Notes: a model not told the origin generated them from the letters alone. DNA of 64,000 nt from Segatella baroniae B14 (GCF_022024235.1 NZ_CP091799.1:908001-972000); one strand, 5' to 3'. Counted from the stretch's first letter, positions 27,410 to 36,019 are shown. Numbers and translations: made by a program.

Positions 27410-27841
27410 ATGACTTTAAGAAATAAACTTATAGATATTGCTTTGCAATGGCAAGAAAGCTTCGGGGTTGCACCATCAATTACAAGTGCCATTTCCGAAT
27501 ATGATGCTGCAATGTTAGTTGGAATGAAAGAAAGCGAATATTCTGAATATATGAAGGATAAAACAGCCGTAAGCAAAGGTGCAGATTTTGTTTTTAAAAA
27601 TATAAGATACCAAGTAAAAGGAAATCGTCCAAGCGGGAAAAAAGGCAGTTTTGTAACAAAGGTGCCAAAGGCTTCTAATTACGAATGGGACAAGTTGATA
27701 TGGATACTTTACGATAAAAACTACGTAATGCAAGAAGCATGGGAATGGTGTGTCCAAGACTACAGGTTAGCTTTTGACAGTATAAAGAGACTATCTCCCA
27801 ATCATTACAGAAAAGGGAAATGTCTATATCAAAAAGAATAA
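27410..27841 (+). CDS. Small PD-(D/E)xK-like hypothetical protein
   Basis: 143 residues. The segment EYDAAML, GADFVFKNIRYQVKGNRPSGKKGSF resembles a restriction-endonuclease-like core: an acidic residue (Glu/Asp) upstream, Asp in GADF, then Q-x-K (YQVKGN), the variant seen in Mrr-type enzymes. A Trp/Asp-rich second half (WDKLIWILYD, WEWCVQDY) is consistent with the last strands of that fold. No HTH. It lies between the glycosylase-like gene and umuD. Nuclease activity is plausible but unproven. Confidence 0.45.
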   Translation: MTLRNKLIDIALQWQESFGVAPSITSAISEYDAAMLVGMKESEYSEYMKDKTAVSKGADFVFKNIRYQVKGNRPSGKKGSFVTKVPKASNYEWDKLIWILYDKNYVMQEAWEWCVQDYRLAFDSIKRLSPNHYRKGKCLYQKE

Positions 27842-27887
27842 TATTGTAATAAGGTTAATTCCAATTTATAGAATAGACAAATAGATA

Positions 27888-28322
27888 ATGGCTAATATTC
27901 AAATTATACAAGGTGATTTTGAACAAAAACTGAAACTTCAGCTCGCTCCTGGCATAAAAGCTGGTTTTCCTTCTCCAGCTGATGATTACAGCCATGAGAC
28001 GCTGGATTTCAATCGTGATCTTATTCGTAATCCTGAAGCAACATTCTATGGCAGAGTGGAAGGCAACTCGATGATTGAAGCAGGCATTAATGATGGTGAT
28101 ATTGCTGTCATTGACCGTTCCGTAGAAGCTCAGCATGGGGATATTGTCGTTGGCTATATCAATGATGAGTTCACCATCAAGTACCTTGATTTACAACATC
28201 GTAAAGACGGCTATATAGAATTACTCCCTGCCAATAAGGACTTCAAGCCTATACGCATCGATCCAGATGATCGCTTCGAAGTATGGGGTGTGGTGATTTG
28301 GACTATCAAACGCTGGAAATAA
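27888..28322 (+). CDS. umuD: UmuD-like S24 peptidase
   Basis: 144 residues. S24/LexA-type self-cleaving protein with the catalytic Ser in EGNSMIEAGI and the catalytic Lys in FTIKYLDL. The cleavage site is probably the Ala-Gly bond in KAGFPSPADDY near residue 25. It lacks a LexA DNA-binding domain, as UmuD proteins do. After RecA-stimulated cleavage, UmuD' pairs with UmuC to form polymerase V. The umuC gene follows after 12 bp. Confidence 0.9.
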   Translation: MANIQIIQGDFEQKLKLQLAPGIKAGFPSPADDYSHETLDFNRDLIRNPEATFYGRVEGNSMIEAGINDGDIAVIDRSVEAQHGDIVVGYINDEFTIKYLDLQHRKDGYIELLPANKDFKPIRIDPDDRFEVWGVVIWTIKRWK

Positions 28323-28334
28323 AGGTTTTGACTC

Positions 28335-29630
28335 ATGTACGGCATCATTGACTGCGATAACTGTTACGTCTCATGCGAGCGTGTCTTTCGACCAGACCTG
28401 AAGGACAAGCCTGTCGTTGTTCTCTCGAACAATGACGGTTGTGTTGTGGCACGTTCAAATGAAGCCAAGAAGATGGGTATCAAAGCCGGCACACCTTATT
28501 TCCAACTGGCAGAACAGTTTCCAAATCAAAAGATAGCAGTTTTCTCATCTAACTATGAGCTATATGGTGAACTGACAGGTCGTGTGGTATCAATTATCCG
28601 TAAGGAGGCACCTGCATATTTCCGTTACAGTATCGACGAGTGCTTTGTTTATCTCGACGGCATGGAACATCTTGATTTAAAATCATGGGGCGAAAACCTT
28701 CATAAGATAATTAAACAGAACGTAGGAATGCCTGTCAGTATCGGGCTTGCACCAAACAAGACCCTCGCCAAGATGGCCAGTCACTTCGCCAAGAAATACC
28801 AGGGTTACCGTCATTGCTGCATGATTGATTCAGACGAAAAACGCATCAAGGCTTTGAAGCTCTACCCTATCGATGAAGTGTGGGGCATTGGCCGACGTTA
28901 TGCAGCACGACTTGAATCTCTTGGTGTGAAGACTGCCTATGACTTTGCCGAACACAGTCAGAGTTGGGTACGAACCACATTCAAGAATATCGTTATAGAA
29001 CGTACCTGGAGAGAACTGAACGGCGAAGACTGTGTGCCCAATGAAGAGATGGCTAAGAAGAAATCCATCTGTACTAGTCGTTCTTTCAACGGTATGATAA
29101 CAGACCTTGATGGACTACGTACTCACGTATCGAACTATGCTGCCAGATGTGCAGAGAAACTGCGTCAGCAAGGTACAGTTGCGTCCATTGTAGGCGTATT
29201 CCTAAACACCAATGCTTTCCGTGAAGACCTGCCTCAATACTGGAACTTTCAGGAAATGCAACTTCTCACACCCTCCAGTTCTACAATAACTATCGTAAAG
29301 ACAGCCAATGAGGTTCTTCAGAAACTCTATCGTAAAGGCTATCACTACAAGAAAGCTGGTGTTATTGTCATGGGGATCGGTCCGAGCAATCCATTCCAAC
29401 CGGATTTGTTCGATTTCAATGCAGAACAGTTTGAGAAGATGAAACGATTGGACGCCGTTATTGACCGCATCAACAAAGTCAATGGAACTGAGACCATTGT
29501 ACTTGGCAGTCAGCAATACACTCAAAAAGATGGCAAGGGAAAGGCTAACGTCTTTGCAAACGCCATCAAACATGATTTCAAGAGCAAGAATCCAACGACT
29601 CGCTGGAGTGACATTATTCGATTAAAATAA
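28335..29630 (+). CDS. umuC: UmuC-like Y-family DNA polymerase
   Basis: 431 residues, full-length for UmuC. Palm metal ligands are visible in YGIIDCDNCYVSCERVF (first Asp) and YSIDECFVYLDG (Asp-Glu). NNDGCVVARSNEAKKMGI and GIGRRYAARLESLGV (helix-hairpin-helix) are family hallmarks, and the little-finger/C-terminal UmuC region is present. It is the catalytic subunit of translesion polymerase V. Mobile-element copies often serve post-transfer repair or mutagenesis. Operon with umuD. Confidence 0.92.
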   Translation: MYGIIDCDNCYVSCERVFRPDLKDKPVVVLSNNDGCVVARSNEAKKMGIKAGTPYFQLAEQFPNQKIAVFSSNYELYGELTGRVVSIIRKEAPAYFRYSIDECFVYLDGMEHLDLKSWGENLHKIIKQNVGMPVSIGLAPNKTLAKMASHFAKKYQGYRHCCMIDSDEKRIKALKLYPIDEVWGIGRRYAARLESLGVKTAYDFAEHSQSWVRTTFKNIVIERTWRELNGEDCVPNEEMAKKKSICTSRSFNGMITDLDGLRTHVSNYAARCAEKLRQQGTVASIVGVFLNTNAFREDLPQYWNFQEMQLLTPSSSTITIVKTANEVLQKLYRKGYHYKKAGVIVMGIGPSNPFQPDLFDFNAEQFEKMKRLDAVIDRINKVNGTETIVLGSQQYTQKDGKGKANVFANAIKHDFKSKNPTTRWSDIIRLK

Positions 29631-29831
29631 AGGGTAAAAGAAAAAAAATAATGATACAGATAACAACATATAAAGAGAAATACAATCAAATAACAAGAGC
29701 CATCCAAATCTGAGGACGTATATGACAGTTTTAACACTTGATAAATGGCAATTTAAGTTGAATGTAAATGTCATCTTTCATATTCTTATATGTTATTTTG
29801 TCCGAAATTCTTAAAGTTTTTCGGACTTTTC

Positions 29832-29862
29832 TTGTAAAATCATGAAATAATGTGTATCTTTG
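29832..29862 (+). promoter_or_regulatory. Promoter of the AbiE-type pair
   Basis: TTG at 29832-29834, 20 bp, then TATCTTTG at 29855-29862: a full Bacteroidales -33/-7 promoter 25 bp before the ATG at 29888. Confidence 0.7.
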
Positions 29863-29887
29863 CATCGCAATTATACACTACAACATC

Positions 29888-30478
29888 ATGTCGAACGTAT
29901 TAACAAAGCAAATTAGAGAACGAATTGTATCGCAAGGAGAGAATTCCTTGTATATGGTTCGTGATTTCGCCGACTTGAATAATGACGGATTGGTTACTCG
30001 TGCTTTGTCGCGTTTGGAAAAAGATGGTATGCTAATACGTATATCACAAGGTATTTATCTATATCCTCAACGAAATCGTTTCGGAATCTTAAAACCAAAC
30101 ATTGATGAGATTGCAGCTGCTATTGCACAGAAGGACAAGGCTCGTATTATCCCATCTGGTCTTACTGCTCTGAATAAGCTTGGACTTTCTACTCAGGTTA
30201 CAATGAATGCTGTATACCTTACGGACGCTTCTGCACGAGAAATCAAGATTGGCAATAGAACTATTGTTTTCAAACGAAGTGCACCAAGAAACTTTGCCTA
30301 CAAAACAGATATATTCCCTCTTGTAGTTGGTGCCATGAAAGAAATAGGCGAGGCCAATCTGACAGAAAATCAACTTAGTATAATAAAAGAAACCATAAAC
30401 AGATGTGAAGACAAAGAGGCTATCATGTATGATTACAATATAGCCCCTGGTTGGATCAGAAAAAAACTCAAAATATGA
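29888..30478 (+). CDS. AbiEi-like antitoxin (DUF6088 type)
   Basis: 196 residues. The ATG at 29888 is chosen because the promoter -7 box (29855-29862) overlaps the region upstream of it. The N-terminal winged helix (VSQGENSLYMVRDFADLNND to LSRLEKDGMLIRISQGIYLYP) is the AbiEi DNA-binding domain. It is followed by the antitoxin body (IIPSGLTALNKLGLSTQV). It represses its own promoter and neutralises the nucleotidyltransferase toxin encoded next; the two genes overlap by ATGA. Type IV toxin-antitoxin systems act in plasmid stability and abortive infection. Confidence 0.82.
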   Translation: MSNVLTKQIRERIVSQGENSLYMVRDFADLNNDGLVTRALSRLEKDGMLIRISQGIYLYPQRNRFGILKPNIDEIAAAIAQKDKARIIPSGLTALNKLGLSTQVTMNAVYLTDASAREIKIGNRTIVFKRSAPRNFAYKTDIFPLVVGAMKEIGEANLTENQLSIIKETINRCEDKEAIMYDYNIAPGWIRKKLKI

Positions 30479-31488
30479 CACCTTGGACGAAACTCTCCGC
30501 TGAGGAACGTAAGACTATCCTCACAAACATAGCAGATGAAAAAGGTATTGTAGAAAATGCTGTCGAGAAAGACTATTGGGTAAGTATGGTTTTGAAAAGC
30601 ATATTTTCATTACCATACTCTGATGCGTTAGTCTTCAAAGGAGGCACAAGTCTTAGTAAAGGGTGGAATTTAATAGAACGCTTTTCGGAAGACATTGACC
30701 TCGCAATTGACCGCAAATTCTTGGGATTTGATGAAGTATTAAACAAGTCTCAACGCACGAAACTACGCAAAGAATCAAAGAAGTTCATTTGTAACACATT
30801 GGCAAATGATATTGAATCAAAGCTTAAAGAATATGGTATACTTGACGAATGTAAAATTATCGTCCCGGAAACACCCATAAGTGATCTCGATCCAGTAGTT
30901 TTGTTTGTTGAATACAACTCTGTTCTCAGCCAAACAATAAACTATATTCCAGAAAGAGTAAAGATAGAAATAAGCTGTCGTTCTTTAATAGAACCATTTG
31001 AAAAGATTGCTATGCGTTCAATGATAGAGGACGCATACCCCAATGAGGATTTCGTTATGCCAATGGTGGATATTCCAACTGTATTGCCTGGCAGGACATT
31101 CTTGGAAAAAATCTTCTTATTACACGAAGAATTCACAAGACCTGGTGGATGTACTCATCTTGAACGACTCACACGACACATGTATGACATCGTAAAGATG
31201 ATGGATAAGACCTTTGCATCCGATGCAATGAATAACCCCGATATGTATAATGAGATAGTTACACATCGAAAGACATTCACAGCATGGAGTGGATTAGATT
31301 ATGCTACTCATAATCCACAGACCATAAGCTTTGTGCCACCTACAGAAATAGATTCAATTCTGCGTAATGACTACGAACAGATGAAATATGGATTTATTTA
31401 TAAAGATGCTCCAGAATATGACTTCTTAATAGAGAAGCTCAAAGAATTACAACAGAAATTCAGGGAATTATCATGGTCAAAGCAATAA
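30475..31488 (+). CDS. AbiEii-like nucleotidyltransferase toxin
   Basis: 337 residues from ATG 30475, overlapping the antitoxin stop. The nucleotidyltransferase motif is intact: FKGGTSLSKGWNLIERFSEDIDLAI, with the GG[TS]-S and D-x-D residues. It likely transfers nucleotides to tRNA or another RNA acceptor when unrestrained by the antitoxin. A C-terminal helical region is typical. This is the first of three AbiE-like pairs in the window. Confidence 0.85.
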   Translation: MTPWTKLSAEERKTILTNIADEKGIVENAVEKDYWVSMVLKSIFSLPYSDALVFKGGTSLSKGWNLIERFSEDIDLAIDRKFLGFDEVLNKSQRTKLRKESKKFICNTLANDIESKLKEYGILDECKIIVPETPISDLDPVVLFVEYNSVLSQTINYIPERVKIEISCRSLIEPFEKIAMRSMIEDAYPNEDFVMPMVDIPTVLPGRTFLEKIFLLHEEFTRPGGCTHLERLTRHMYDIVKMMDKTFASDAMNNPDMYNEIVTHRKTFTAWSGLDYATHNPQTISFVPPTEIDSILRNDYEQMKYGFIYKDAPEYDFLIEKLKELQQKFRELSWSKQ

Positions 31489-31561
31489 CACTAGGACTTG
31501 ACCATAAACAAAAAGGCAATAAAAAACACCATATTTTGCTCTGATTATTAACTATTTAAAT

Positions 31562-31592
31562 TTTGATATTTCAGAAAAAATCATTATATTTG
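31562..31592 (+). promoter_or_regulatory. Promoter of the 37-residue membrane peptide
   Basis: TTTG at 31562-31565, 19 bp, then TATATTTG at 31585-31592: a near-perfect -33/-7 pair, 42 bp before the small ATG at 31635. Confidence 0.7.
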
Positions 31593-31634
31593 CATATAGA
31601 AATAATAGTATTTGCATTAAAAGTATAAGCTTGT

Positions 31635-31748
31635 ATGGAGGATCTCATTTCTGTACTTATCGTAGTCGGCGTCTTCTATGTTTTGTCTGGCATCCTCAAA
31701 GGTCTTTGGGGCGGTTGGACAAAGAACGATTATAGACGTGACCGATAA
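31635..31748 (+). CDS. 37-residue single-span membrane peptide
   Basis: The frame begins MEDLISVLIVVGVFYVLSG and ends with a basic, Trp-containing tail (GLWGGWTKNDYRRDR). One transmembrane helix covers residues 4-24 with a positively charged C terminus. It has its own promoter (31562-31592) and terminator (31818-31850), so it is an independent transcription unit. Small membrane peptides of this kind include hypothetical regulators and type I-like toxins; no antisense antitoxin was found by eye. Family unknown. Confidence 0.55.
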   Translation: MEDLISVLIVVGVFYVLSGILKGLWGGWTKNDYRRDR

Positions 31749-31817
31749 ACTCTGACTCAATAATTGATTCGTTGGAGCTTACAGAACAAGGTACATTCCT
31801 TTCCCTCTTTTATAAAT

Positions 31818-31850
31818 AGGTCTATCCAAAGTGATAGGCCTTTCTTTTTT
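31818..31850 (+). terminator. Rho-independent terminator
   Basis: AGGTCTATC and GATAGGCCT pair with one mismatch around a short loop, followed by a T-rich tract (TTTCTTTTTT). It ends the short transcript of the 37-residue peptide. Confidence 0.7.
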
Positions 31851-32035
31851 CCATTATAAGGGCGGGAGACAAAATAATGATAAAGCAGCCAGACTCGAAC
31901 ATAAACAGAATGACCTTCAGACAAAACAGAAAGCAAAATACTGACGGAAGCGTATAGTTTCCTTCAGTATCATGATTTCATGTATGAAGATCTTTCCGTT
32001 CGAGTCCTTTGACAGAGTGTATTTCCTGTATTAGT

Positions 32036-32392
32036 CATGCTTTGCTGACCAAGAAAGGAAAGTCTCTATGGCAAACTGCCTTTTCATGCTTTGTCTGGCG
32101 AGGGCAACGATTATAAATATGAATTGACAGCTATGTAGCTCTATAATGACAAGCATACTCCTACGTATGCGCAAAAAAGGGAGGGTGCAATATGTCTGCC
32201 AGAGCAAACGTAAAGGACGGACTTGAAGACAGAACGGCAGCATCAGTGGCTCTGACACCGATCCTGACTTGATGGCGGCGAGTTGGTCCGGTTTGCTCCT
32301 TTAGGCAAGAGTGTCTTGACTCTCACGTCACGCTACGCTGACATGAATATCAAGACTCTCAAATTGTCTAAACAGGCATACTGCTTGGTGTG
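32036..32392 (+). ncRNA. Structured RNA of unknown family, copy A
   Basis: Aligns with copy B (36212-36536) over about 350 nt with long conserved unpaired blocks (AAAGGACGGACT, ATCAGTGGC, TGACACCGA, CTTTAGGCAA, GCTGACATGAAT). Helices visible: ATTATA 32110-32115 with TATAAT 32142-32147; GCATAC/GTATGC hairpin near 32153-32170; CTGCC 32196-32200 with GGCAG 32236-32240; GAGCAAAC 32202-32209 with GTTTGCTC 32291-32298, which crosses the previous helix as a pseudoknot; GTCTTGA 32313-32319 with TCAAGAC 32350-32356. No open frame is shared by the two copies. Ends and strand are inferred, and no matching promoter was found for this copy. Confidence 0.6.
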
Positions 32393-32562
32393 GGGCGAAG
32401 CATTTTAACTTAAAGAGAAGACATAACTCCATAGAATGTGATCATGTAAGGTTCACTTACTCGGGAGGAATGATTATATCCTTAAAGGTGTAAGTTTGAA
32501 GCAGATAAGGTCGGCTTCTATCTTACACCCTACTCTCTCGAAACTCATGTATCATTGTATTC

Positions 32563-32660
32563 GTGTTTACACGTACACATTTATACATGTAGTTACGTTT
32601 ATATTGATACACGTCCACACGTTTACGTTAATACTTGTATCAACGTTTACTTGTGGACGT
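32563..32660. repeat. Centromere-like repeat cluster 1
   Basis: Repeated heptamers of the TACAYGT/TACTTGT type in both orientations, interspersed with CGTTTAC units (for example TTTACACGTACAC and CAACGTTTACTTGT). The same units recur at 33267-33340 and 34452-34512 around the parA gene. They are probably binding sites for the small ParA partner. Confidence 0.55.
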
Positions 32661-32678
32661 GAGTACATCAGCGCATGA

Positions 32679-32718
32679 AAAAAACACCATCAAGAGAACT
32701 CTCTTGGTGGTGTTTTTT
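32679..32718. terminator. Bidirectional terminator
   Basis: Long inverted repeat AAAAAACACCA ... TGGTGTTTTTT with an inner TCAAGAG/CTCTTGG pairing. It lies just after the stop of the - strand lipoprotein gene and has T-tracts in both directions. Confidence 0.7.
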
Positions 32719-32731
32719 CGTTTCCTGCGCC

Positions 32732-33235
32732 TTAATAGACGAAGGAGTAGTTGATATTGAAGCAAGAGTCTGAAATTTTGACCGTGGTTACTACCAGGGA
32801 CTTGTCTGGTGTTGTAAAGCAATACTGAAGTGTTGTCTTATCAGAACTGACAAACGTATAATGTTCCGAAAGATAGTCTATGATGACAGAACTGTTTATG
32901 CACAGTTCCGTGTCTATGACAGAATAGAGCTGACCACTGAGCGCGGAGAAACTATACAGGATTCCCACATTTCCATTGCTGGCAGAATAAGCCAGTTGAA
33001 TGTGGTCTGAACCGGAGGTCTCTGCCGAAAGCTGGTAATCCGTCATCGAAGAATCCATATAAGCCTTGACTTCTTCAACTGTTGCGTTTCTTACATGGAA
33101 CGGTTCTACCCATTCTTTCATAACTTGTTCCTGCTTTTCTTCAGGAATAAGGTCGTCGTCATCACCACAAGAACTGAAAAACACTGGAACTGCCATCAGA
33201 AACAAAAGGATGGCAAGATAATTAAACTTTTTCAT
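32732..33235 (-). CDS. Small lipoprotein
   Basis: 167 residues with a lipoprotein signal (MKKFNYLAILLFLMAVPVFFSSC, lipobox FFSSC) followed by an Asp-rich GDDDD stretch typical of Bacteroidales surface lipoprotein export signals. The mature domain is beta-rich with several Tyr/Ser strands. No family recognised. It sits between two ParA-type repeat clusters and downstream of the partition genes, so it may be co-regulated with them. Confidence 0.65.
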   Translation of the reverse strand: MKKFNYLAILLFLMAVPVFFSSCGDDDDLIPEEKQEQVMKEWVEPFHVRNATVEEVKAYMDSSMTDYQLSAETSGSDHIQLAYSASNGNVGILYSFSALSGQLYSVIDTELCINSSVIIDYLSEHYTFVSSDKTTLQYCFTTPDKSLVVTTVKISDSCFNINYSFVY

Positions 33236-33266
33236 TGATTGAATATTATTAAGTTTGACAATAGAT

Positions 33267-33340
33267 ACATGTTTTAACGTACACTTGTTTACAAGTATTC
33301 ATGTGTACATATATACATGTTTTAATGTTTACATGACATC
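33267..33340. repeat. Centromere-like repeat cluster 2
   Basis: Direct and inverted TACATGT-type heptamers (ACATGTTTTAACG, CACTTGTTTACAAGT, GTGTACATATATACATGT, TTTACATG), between the lipoprotein gene and the ParA-partner gene, overlapping the 3' end of the latter. Same units as clusters 1 and 3. Confidence 0.55.
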
Positions 33341-33667
33341 TGTCACGCCTTTATGCTTGATTTTACGCACTTTACCATTCTTTGACTCATAAGTAGCAAT
33401 CCCCTGGCGCATCATGTATTCCATCAATGCACGAATTGTAAAACCCTCCTTATGAGCGATGGCTTGTACCTTTTCTACAAGTTCCACAGAGCAGATGAAC
33501 GAGAAGTGCTTCCAAGGTTCATCAGAACCATTTTGCCTGTCAGGAACCTGTGAAGCAACAGCTCTTTCCGCATTTACGATTTCTGAACTTGACGGAACAG
33601 ATTCTGGTCTGACTATATCTTCACCCATGATATTACTGAGCAAAGCATCCATATTCTTTTTTGCCAT
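33329..33667 (-). CDS. ParA-partner protein (DUF3408/ribbon-helix-helix-like)
   Basis: 112 residues. The C-terminal half (FICSVELVEKVQAIAHKEGFTIRALMEYMMRQGIATYE) has the strand-helix-helix pattern of ribbon-helix-helix DNA-binding proteins, resembling DUF3408 proteins that follow ParA on Bacteroidales conjugative elements. The N-terminal part is polar and could contact ParA. It lies 2 bp after parA. The TACAYGT repeats on both sides are its probable operator/centromere sites. Confidence 0.7.
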   Translation of the reverse strand: MAKKNMDALLSNIMGEDIVRPESVPSSSEIVNAERAVASQVPDRQNGSDEPWKHFSFICSVELVEKVQAIAHKEGFTIRALMEYMMRQGIATYESKNGKVRKIKHKGVTDVM

Positions 33668-33669
33668 GG

Positions 33670-34428
33670 TTATACGATATTCAGGTGGTTTATTAATTCA
33701 TTGGTGAGTTCAAGATAATCCTTGGCTCCGTTTGAGTTCGGCTCATATTCAAATATGCTCTTACCACTTCCGGCAGACTCTGCTAGGGATATATTCTCTC
33801 GGATGATAGTATGAAAAGTTATGTCCGCATATCGGTTTTTCAAAGCCTCGGCAACAACCTTGTTCAACTTGCGGTGATTGTATCTCGTGATGAATACGCC
33901 GTTCAGTTTGACCGATGGCTTTATCACCTGAAGTGATGAAACGAATGAATCAAGCATCTTCATGCCTTTCAGCGGCAATAGTTCCGGAGTCATCGGAACA
34001 AGAATCTCGTCAGCAGCAAGGAAAGCATTGGTTGTGACTATCCCAAGAGATGGAGGGCAATCTATCAGAATGAAATCGTAATGAGATTTGACACTGGTCA
34101 GTGCTCGGGTAAGCAGCAATTCACGTGCAAGCATATTGGTCATGGCAATTTCTGCGCTTGCCATTTCCAAGGATGAAGGAACGATGTCAAGGTTCGGCTT
34201 GACATTGATTATTGGTAAAGAAGCATCATGAATCAGGGTGTCAAAGATGCTTGTTTCAAGGTTGTCGGCATTCTGAACATAGTAAAGCGTCAGATTACTC
34301 TGTCCATCAAGGTCAACCAACAGGACCTTGTAGCCTTTCATGGCTAAACATGCTCCAATCGAGGCGGTCGAAGTACTCTTTCCTATCCCACCCTTGAAGT
34401 TCGCCAATGTAATAATTTTCTGCAACAT
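33670..34428 (-). CDS. parA: ParA-type partition ATPase
   Basis: 252 residues. Deviant Walker A FKGGIGKSTSTASIG (residues about 11-25), Walker A' DLDGQSNLTL, Walker B FILIDCPPSLG: the ParA/Soj/MinD signature. No N-terminal HTH, so it is of the small ParA type. It partitions the element with the small protein encoded 2 bp downstream. Centromere-like repeats lie upstream (34452-34512) and downstream. A partition system indicates that the element can exist as an extrachromosomal form. Confidence 0.9.
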   Translation of the reverse strand: MLQKIITLANFKGGIGKSTSTASIGACLAMKGYKVLLVDLDGQSNLTLYYVQNADNLETSIFDTLIHDASLPIINVKPNLDIVPSSLEMASAEIAMTNMLARELLLTRALTSVKSHYDFILIDCPPSLGIVTTNAFLAADEILVPMTPELLPLKGMKMLDSFVSSLQVIKPSVKLNGVFITRYNHRKLNKVVAEALKNRYADITFHTIIRENISLAESAGSGKSIFEYEPNSNGAKDYLELTNELINHLNIV

Positions 34429-34451
34429 AACTATTTATGTTTTTAATGTTT

Positions 34452-34512
34452 GTAACTACGTTTACACGTCCATAGGTAAACATGTACACATATAAACGTG
34501 TAAAAACGTGTG
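34452..34512. repeat. Centromere-like repeat cluster 3 upstream of parA
   Basis: TTTACACGT, AACATGTACAC and inverted ACGTGTAAAAACGTGT units in the parA promoter region. The position fits both autoregulation and centromere function. Confidence 0.55.
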
Positions 34513-34593
34513 CAAAGATAAAGGCTTGTTCTCTTGCATGAGCAATGGAATCTTTATAGTAAAGCAACTCTAAAGTCCATAGTAAAGAATCTG

Positions 34594-35043
34594 CTATAGA
34601 ATGACAGTTTTCATGTGATATTTCTCTGTTACTTTGGCGTCATATTCCTGCTTGCTCATTCCTCCAGACTCAATGAGAGAGTCAAGAACACCGCCAAGTT
34701 CATCAAAAGCTATATCTACTCGTTTCTCTTCAAGTTTGCCGTCTTTCTCGAAATAGATACGATAGTAGTCGCAGCCTTCATCAAGCGCTACGTAAACATT
34801 GCCTTGAAAAAGAAAACCATCAACATTCAGTATGAGGGCTGCCATTGTAAAATCATAACCATTGATGTTCCGAACAATCTGTTTGGCTGAAAGTCTGGAT
34901 ATGCCCCAACTGCCGATTACATCAGGTGCTGTCGTAACGACCAGTTGCATCCATATTGTGTTGACCACTTGTCTTACATGTTCTTTTGATAAAGTTTCCA
35001 TATCTGATTTGTTTTGCGTGAAGGCACGAGCCGCATTGACCAC
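34594..35043 (-). CDS. Hypothetical protein, 149 aa
   Basis: Soluble protein. A central part (WMQLVVTTAPDVIGSWGISRL, MAALILNVDGFLFQGNVYVALDEGCDYYRIYF) is alternating hydrophobic/polar and beta-rich; a C-terminal acidic helix ends in KYHMKTVIL. No family I can name with confidence. It is part of a three-gene - strand set (34594, 35062, 35669) of the sort carried as accessory genes on Bacteroidales elements. Confidence 0.55.
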   Translation of the reverse strand: MVNAARAFTQNKSDMETLSKEHVRQVVNTIWMQLVVTTAPDVIGSWGISRLSAKQIVRNINGYDFTMAALILNVDGFLFQGNVYVALDEGCDYYRIYFEKDGKLEEKRVDIAFDELGGVLDSLIESGGMSKQEYDAKVTEKYHMKTVIL

Positions 35044-35061
35044 GTGCCCTCACTTGTTTGG

Positions 35062-35649
35062 TTATTCAAATGTAAATGGATGGATGTAGTAATAGGTATC
35101 ATCATTCTCGTACTCATACCCGTTGATGAAATCCACCATTTCTTCGTTAGTTCGTTCTCCCTGCTCTATGCCTGTCTTTGACGTCCATTCCAGGATTGCA
35201 TCCTCTATGGTATTGTAAACGTCTTCACAAACATCATCGAATGGCTCTCCTGAAGAACTTACGCAACACTCCTCGGGGAAGAATGAACCTTCATCATGGA
35301 CATAGAAGACATCACAACCACATTCACACACTCTGTATGAGATAGAAAGGTCGTCACCAAGAGCATGGTTAATCTCTTCAAATAATTCATTGCAGGCGTC
35401 CCATGATGTCTCTGTATCAAATGAAAGAAGATAACTGTCTTTGGCTGGGTCTTCCTCATATTCTGCCCAATAGATGTGACCACGAACACTGATTTGCTTT
35501 GCTTCGTAGTCGATACCGTAATGCTCAGCCAACTGGTAAAGCCAAACATTTTTTGAATTGACGTTCATACCCTGAAGGGTAGCCCAAAGGTTGCTCACGG
35601 CTTTGCGAGAGCCTGTCACCTTATAATTCGTTGTTGCAGGATTTGACAT
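35062..35649 (-). CDS. Hypothetical acidic protein, 195 aa
   Basis: Start at ATG 35649 (MSNPATTNYKVTGSRKAVSNL) rather than the in-frame ATG at 35757, because the latter lies inside the upstream gene. The start KVTGSRKAVSNLWATLQGM looks like a small ferredoxin-like or DUF1281-type fold. The middle has ISVRGHIYWAEYEED, and a CECGCDVFYVHDEGSFFPEECCV segment supplies several Cys that could bind zinc. Strongly acidic. No defined function. Confidence 0.55.
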   Translation of the reverse strand: MSNPATTNYKVTGSRKAVSNLWATLQGMNVNSKNVWLYQLAEHYGIDYEAKQISVRGHIYWAEYEEDPAKDSYLLSFDTETSWDACNELFEEINHALGDDLSISYRVCECGCDVFYVHDEGSFFPEECCVSSSGEPFDDVCEDVYNTIEDAILEWTSKTGIEQGERTNEEMVDFINGYEYENDDTYYYIHPFTFE

Positions 35650-35668
35650 ATTACTAATATTTTTAAGT

Positions 35669-36019
35669 TTACCATTCAGTATAATAACTCTGGTCATTGT
35701 CCTCACACTCTTTTGACCATTCTTCTTCAGTGTACTCGGCATGAAGACAATCATCACTGCAGTAGTATGCTGCTCCCATATCTACGCAATAGCCTTCACG
35801 CATCAGTCTGCCACACTCTGAGCAACGTCTGCAGGTCCTGTCCGTGTCCCACCAATAGTCTGTGAAAGACTCTGCAATCACGTCCTCACTTGTATTTTCG
35901 TCCCACTTGTCAAGATAGAAAGTAGCGAACTTTATCAGTTCTTCCTCTGTGTAAAGTTCCTTGTCTGTACCGCTAACCGCTTTGGTCAGTCTGGTCAAAA
36001 TGGATTCAATTGTTGTCAT
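35669..36019 (-). CDS. Zinc-ribbon hypothetical protein
   Basis: 116 residues. A clear zinc ribbon near residues 57-85 (CRRCSECGRLMREGYC and YYCSDDCLHAEY), flanked by acidic regions. The N-terminal 45 residues are helical (LTRLTKAVSGTDKELYTEEEL). Ends in a low-complexity acidic/Tyr tail. First gene of the - strand set; function unknown. Confidence 0.6.
   Translation of the reverse strand: MTTIESILTRLTKAVSGTDKELYTEEELIKFATFYLDKWDENTSEDVIAESFTDYWWDTDRTCRRCSECGRLMREGYCVDMGAAYYCSDDCLHAEYTEEEWSKECEDNDQSYYTEW

Noticed and set aside
32563-32660. Frame 32496-32678 rich in Thr, Val and His
   Set aside because: It results from the TACAYGT/CGTTTAC repeat composition and has no gene context.
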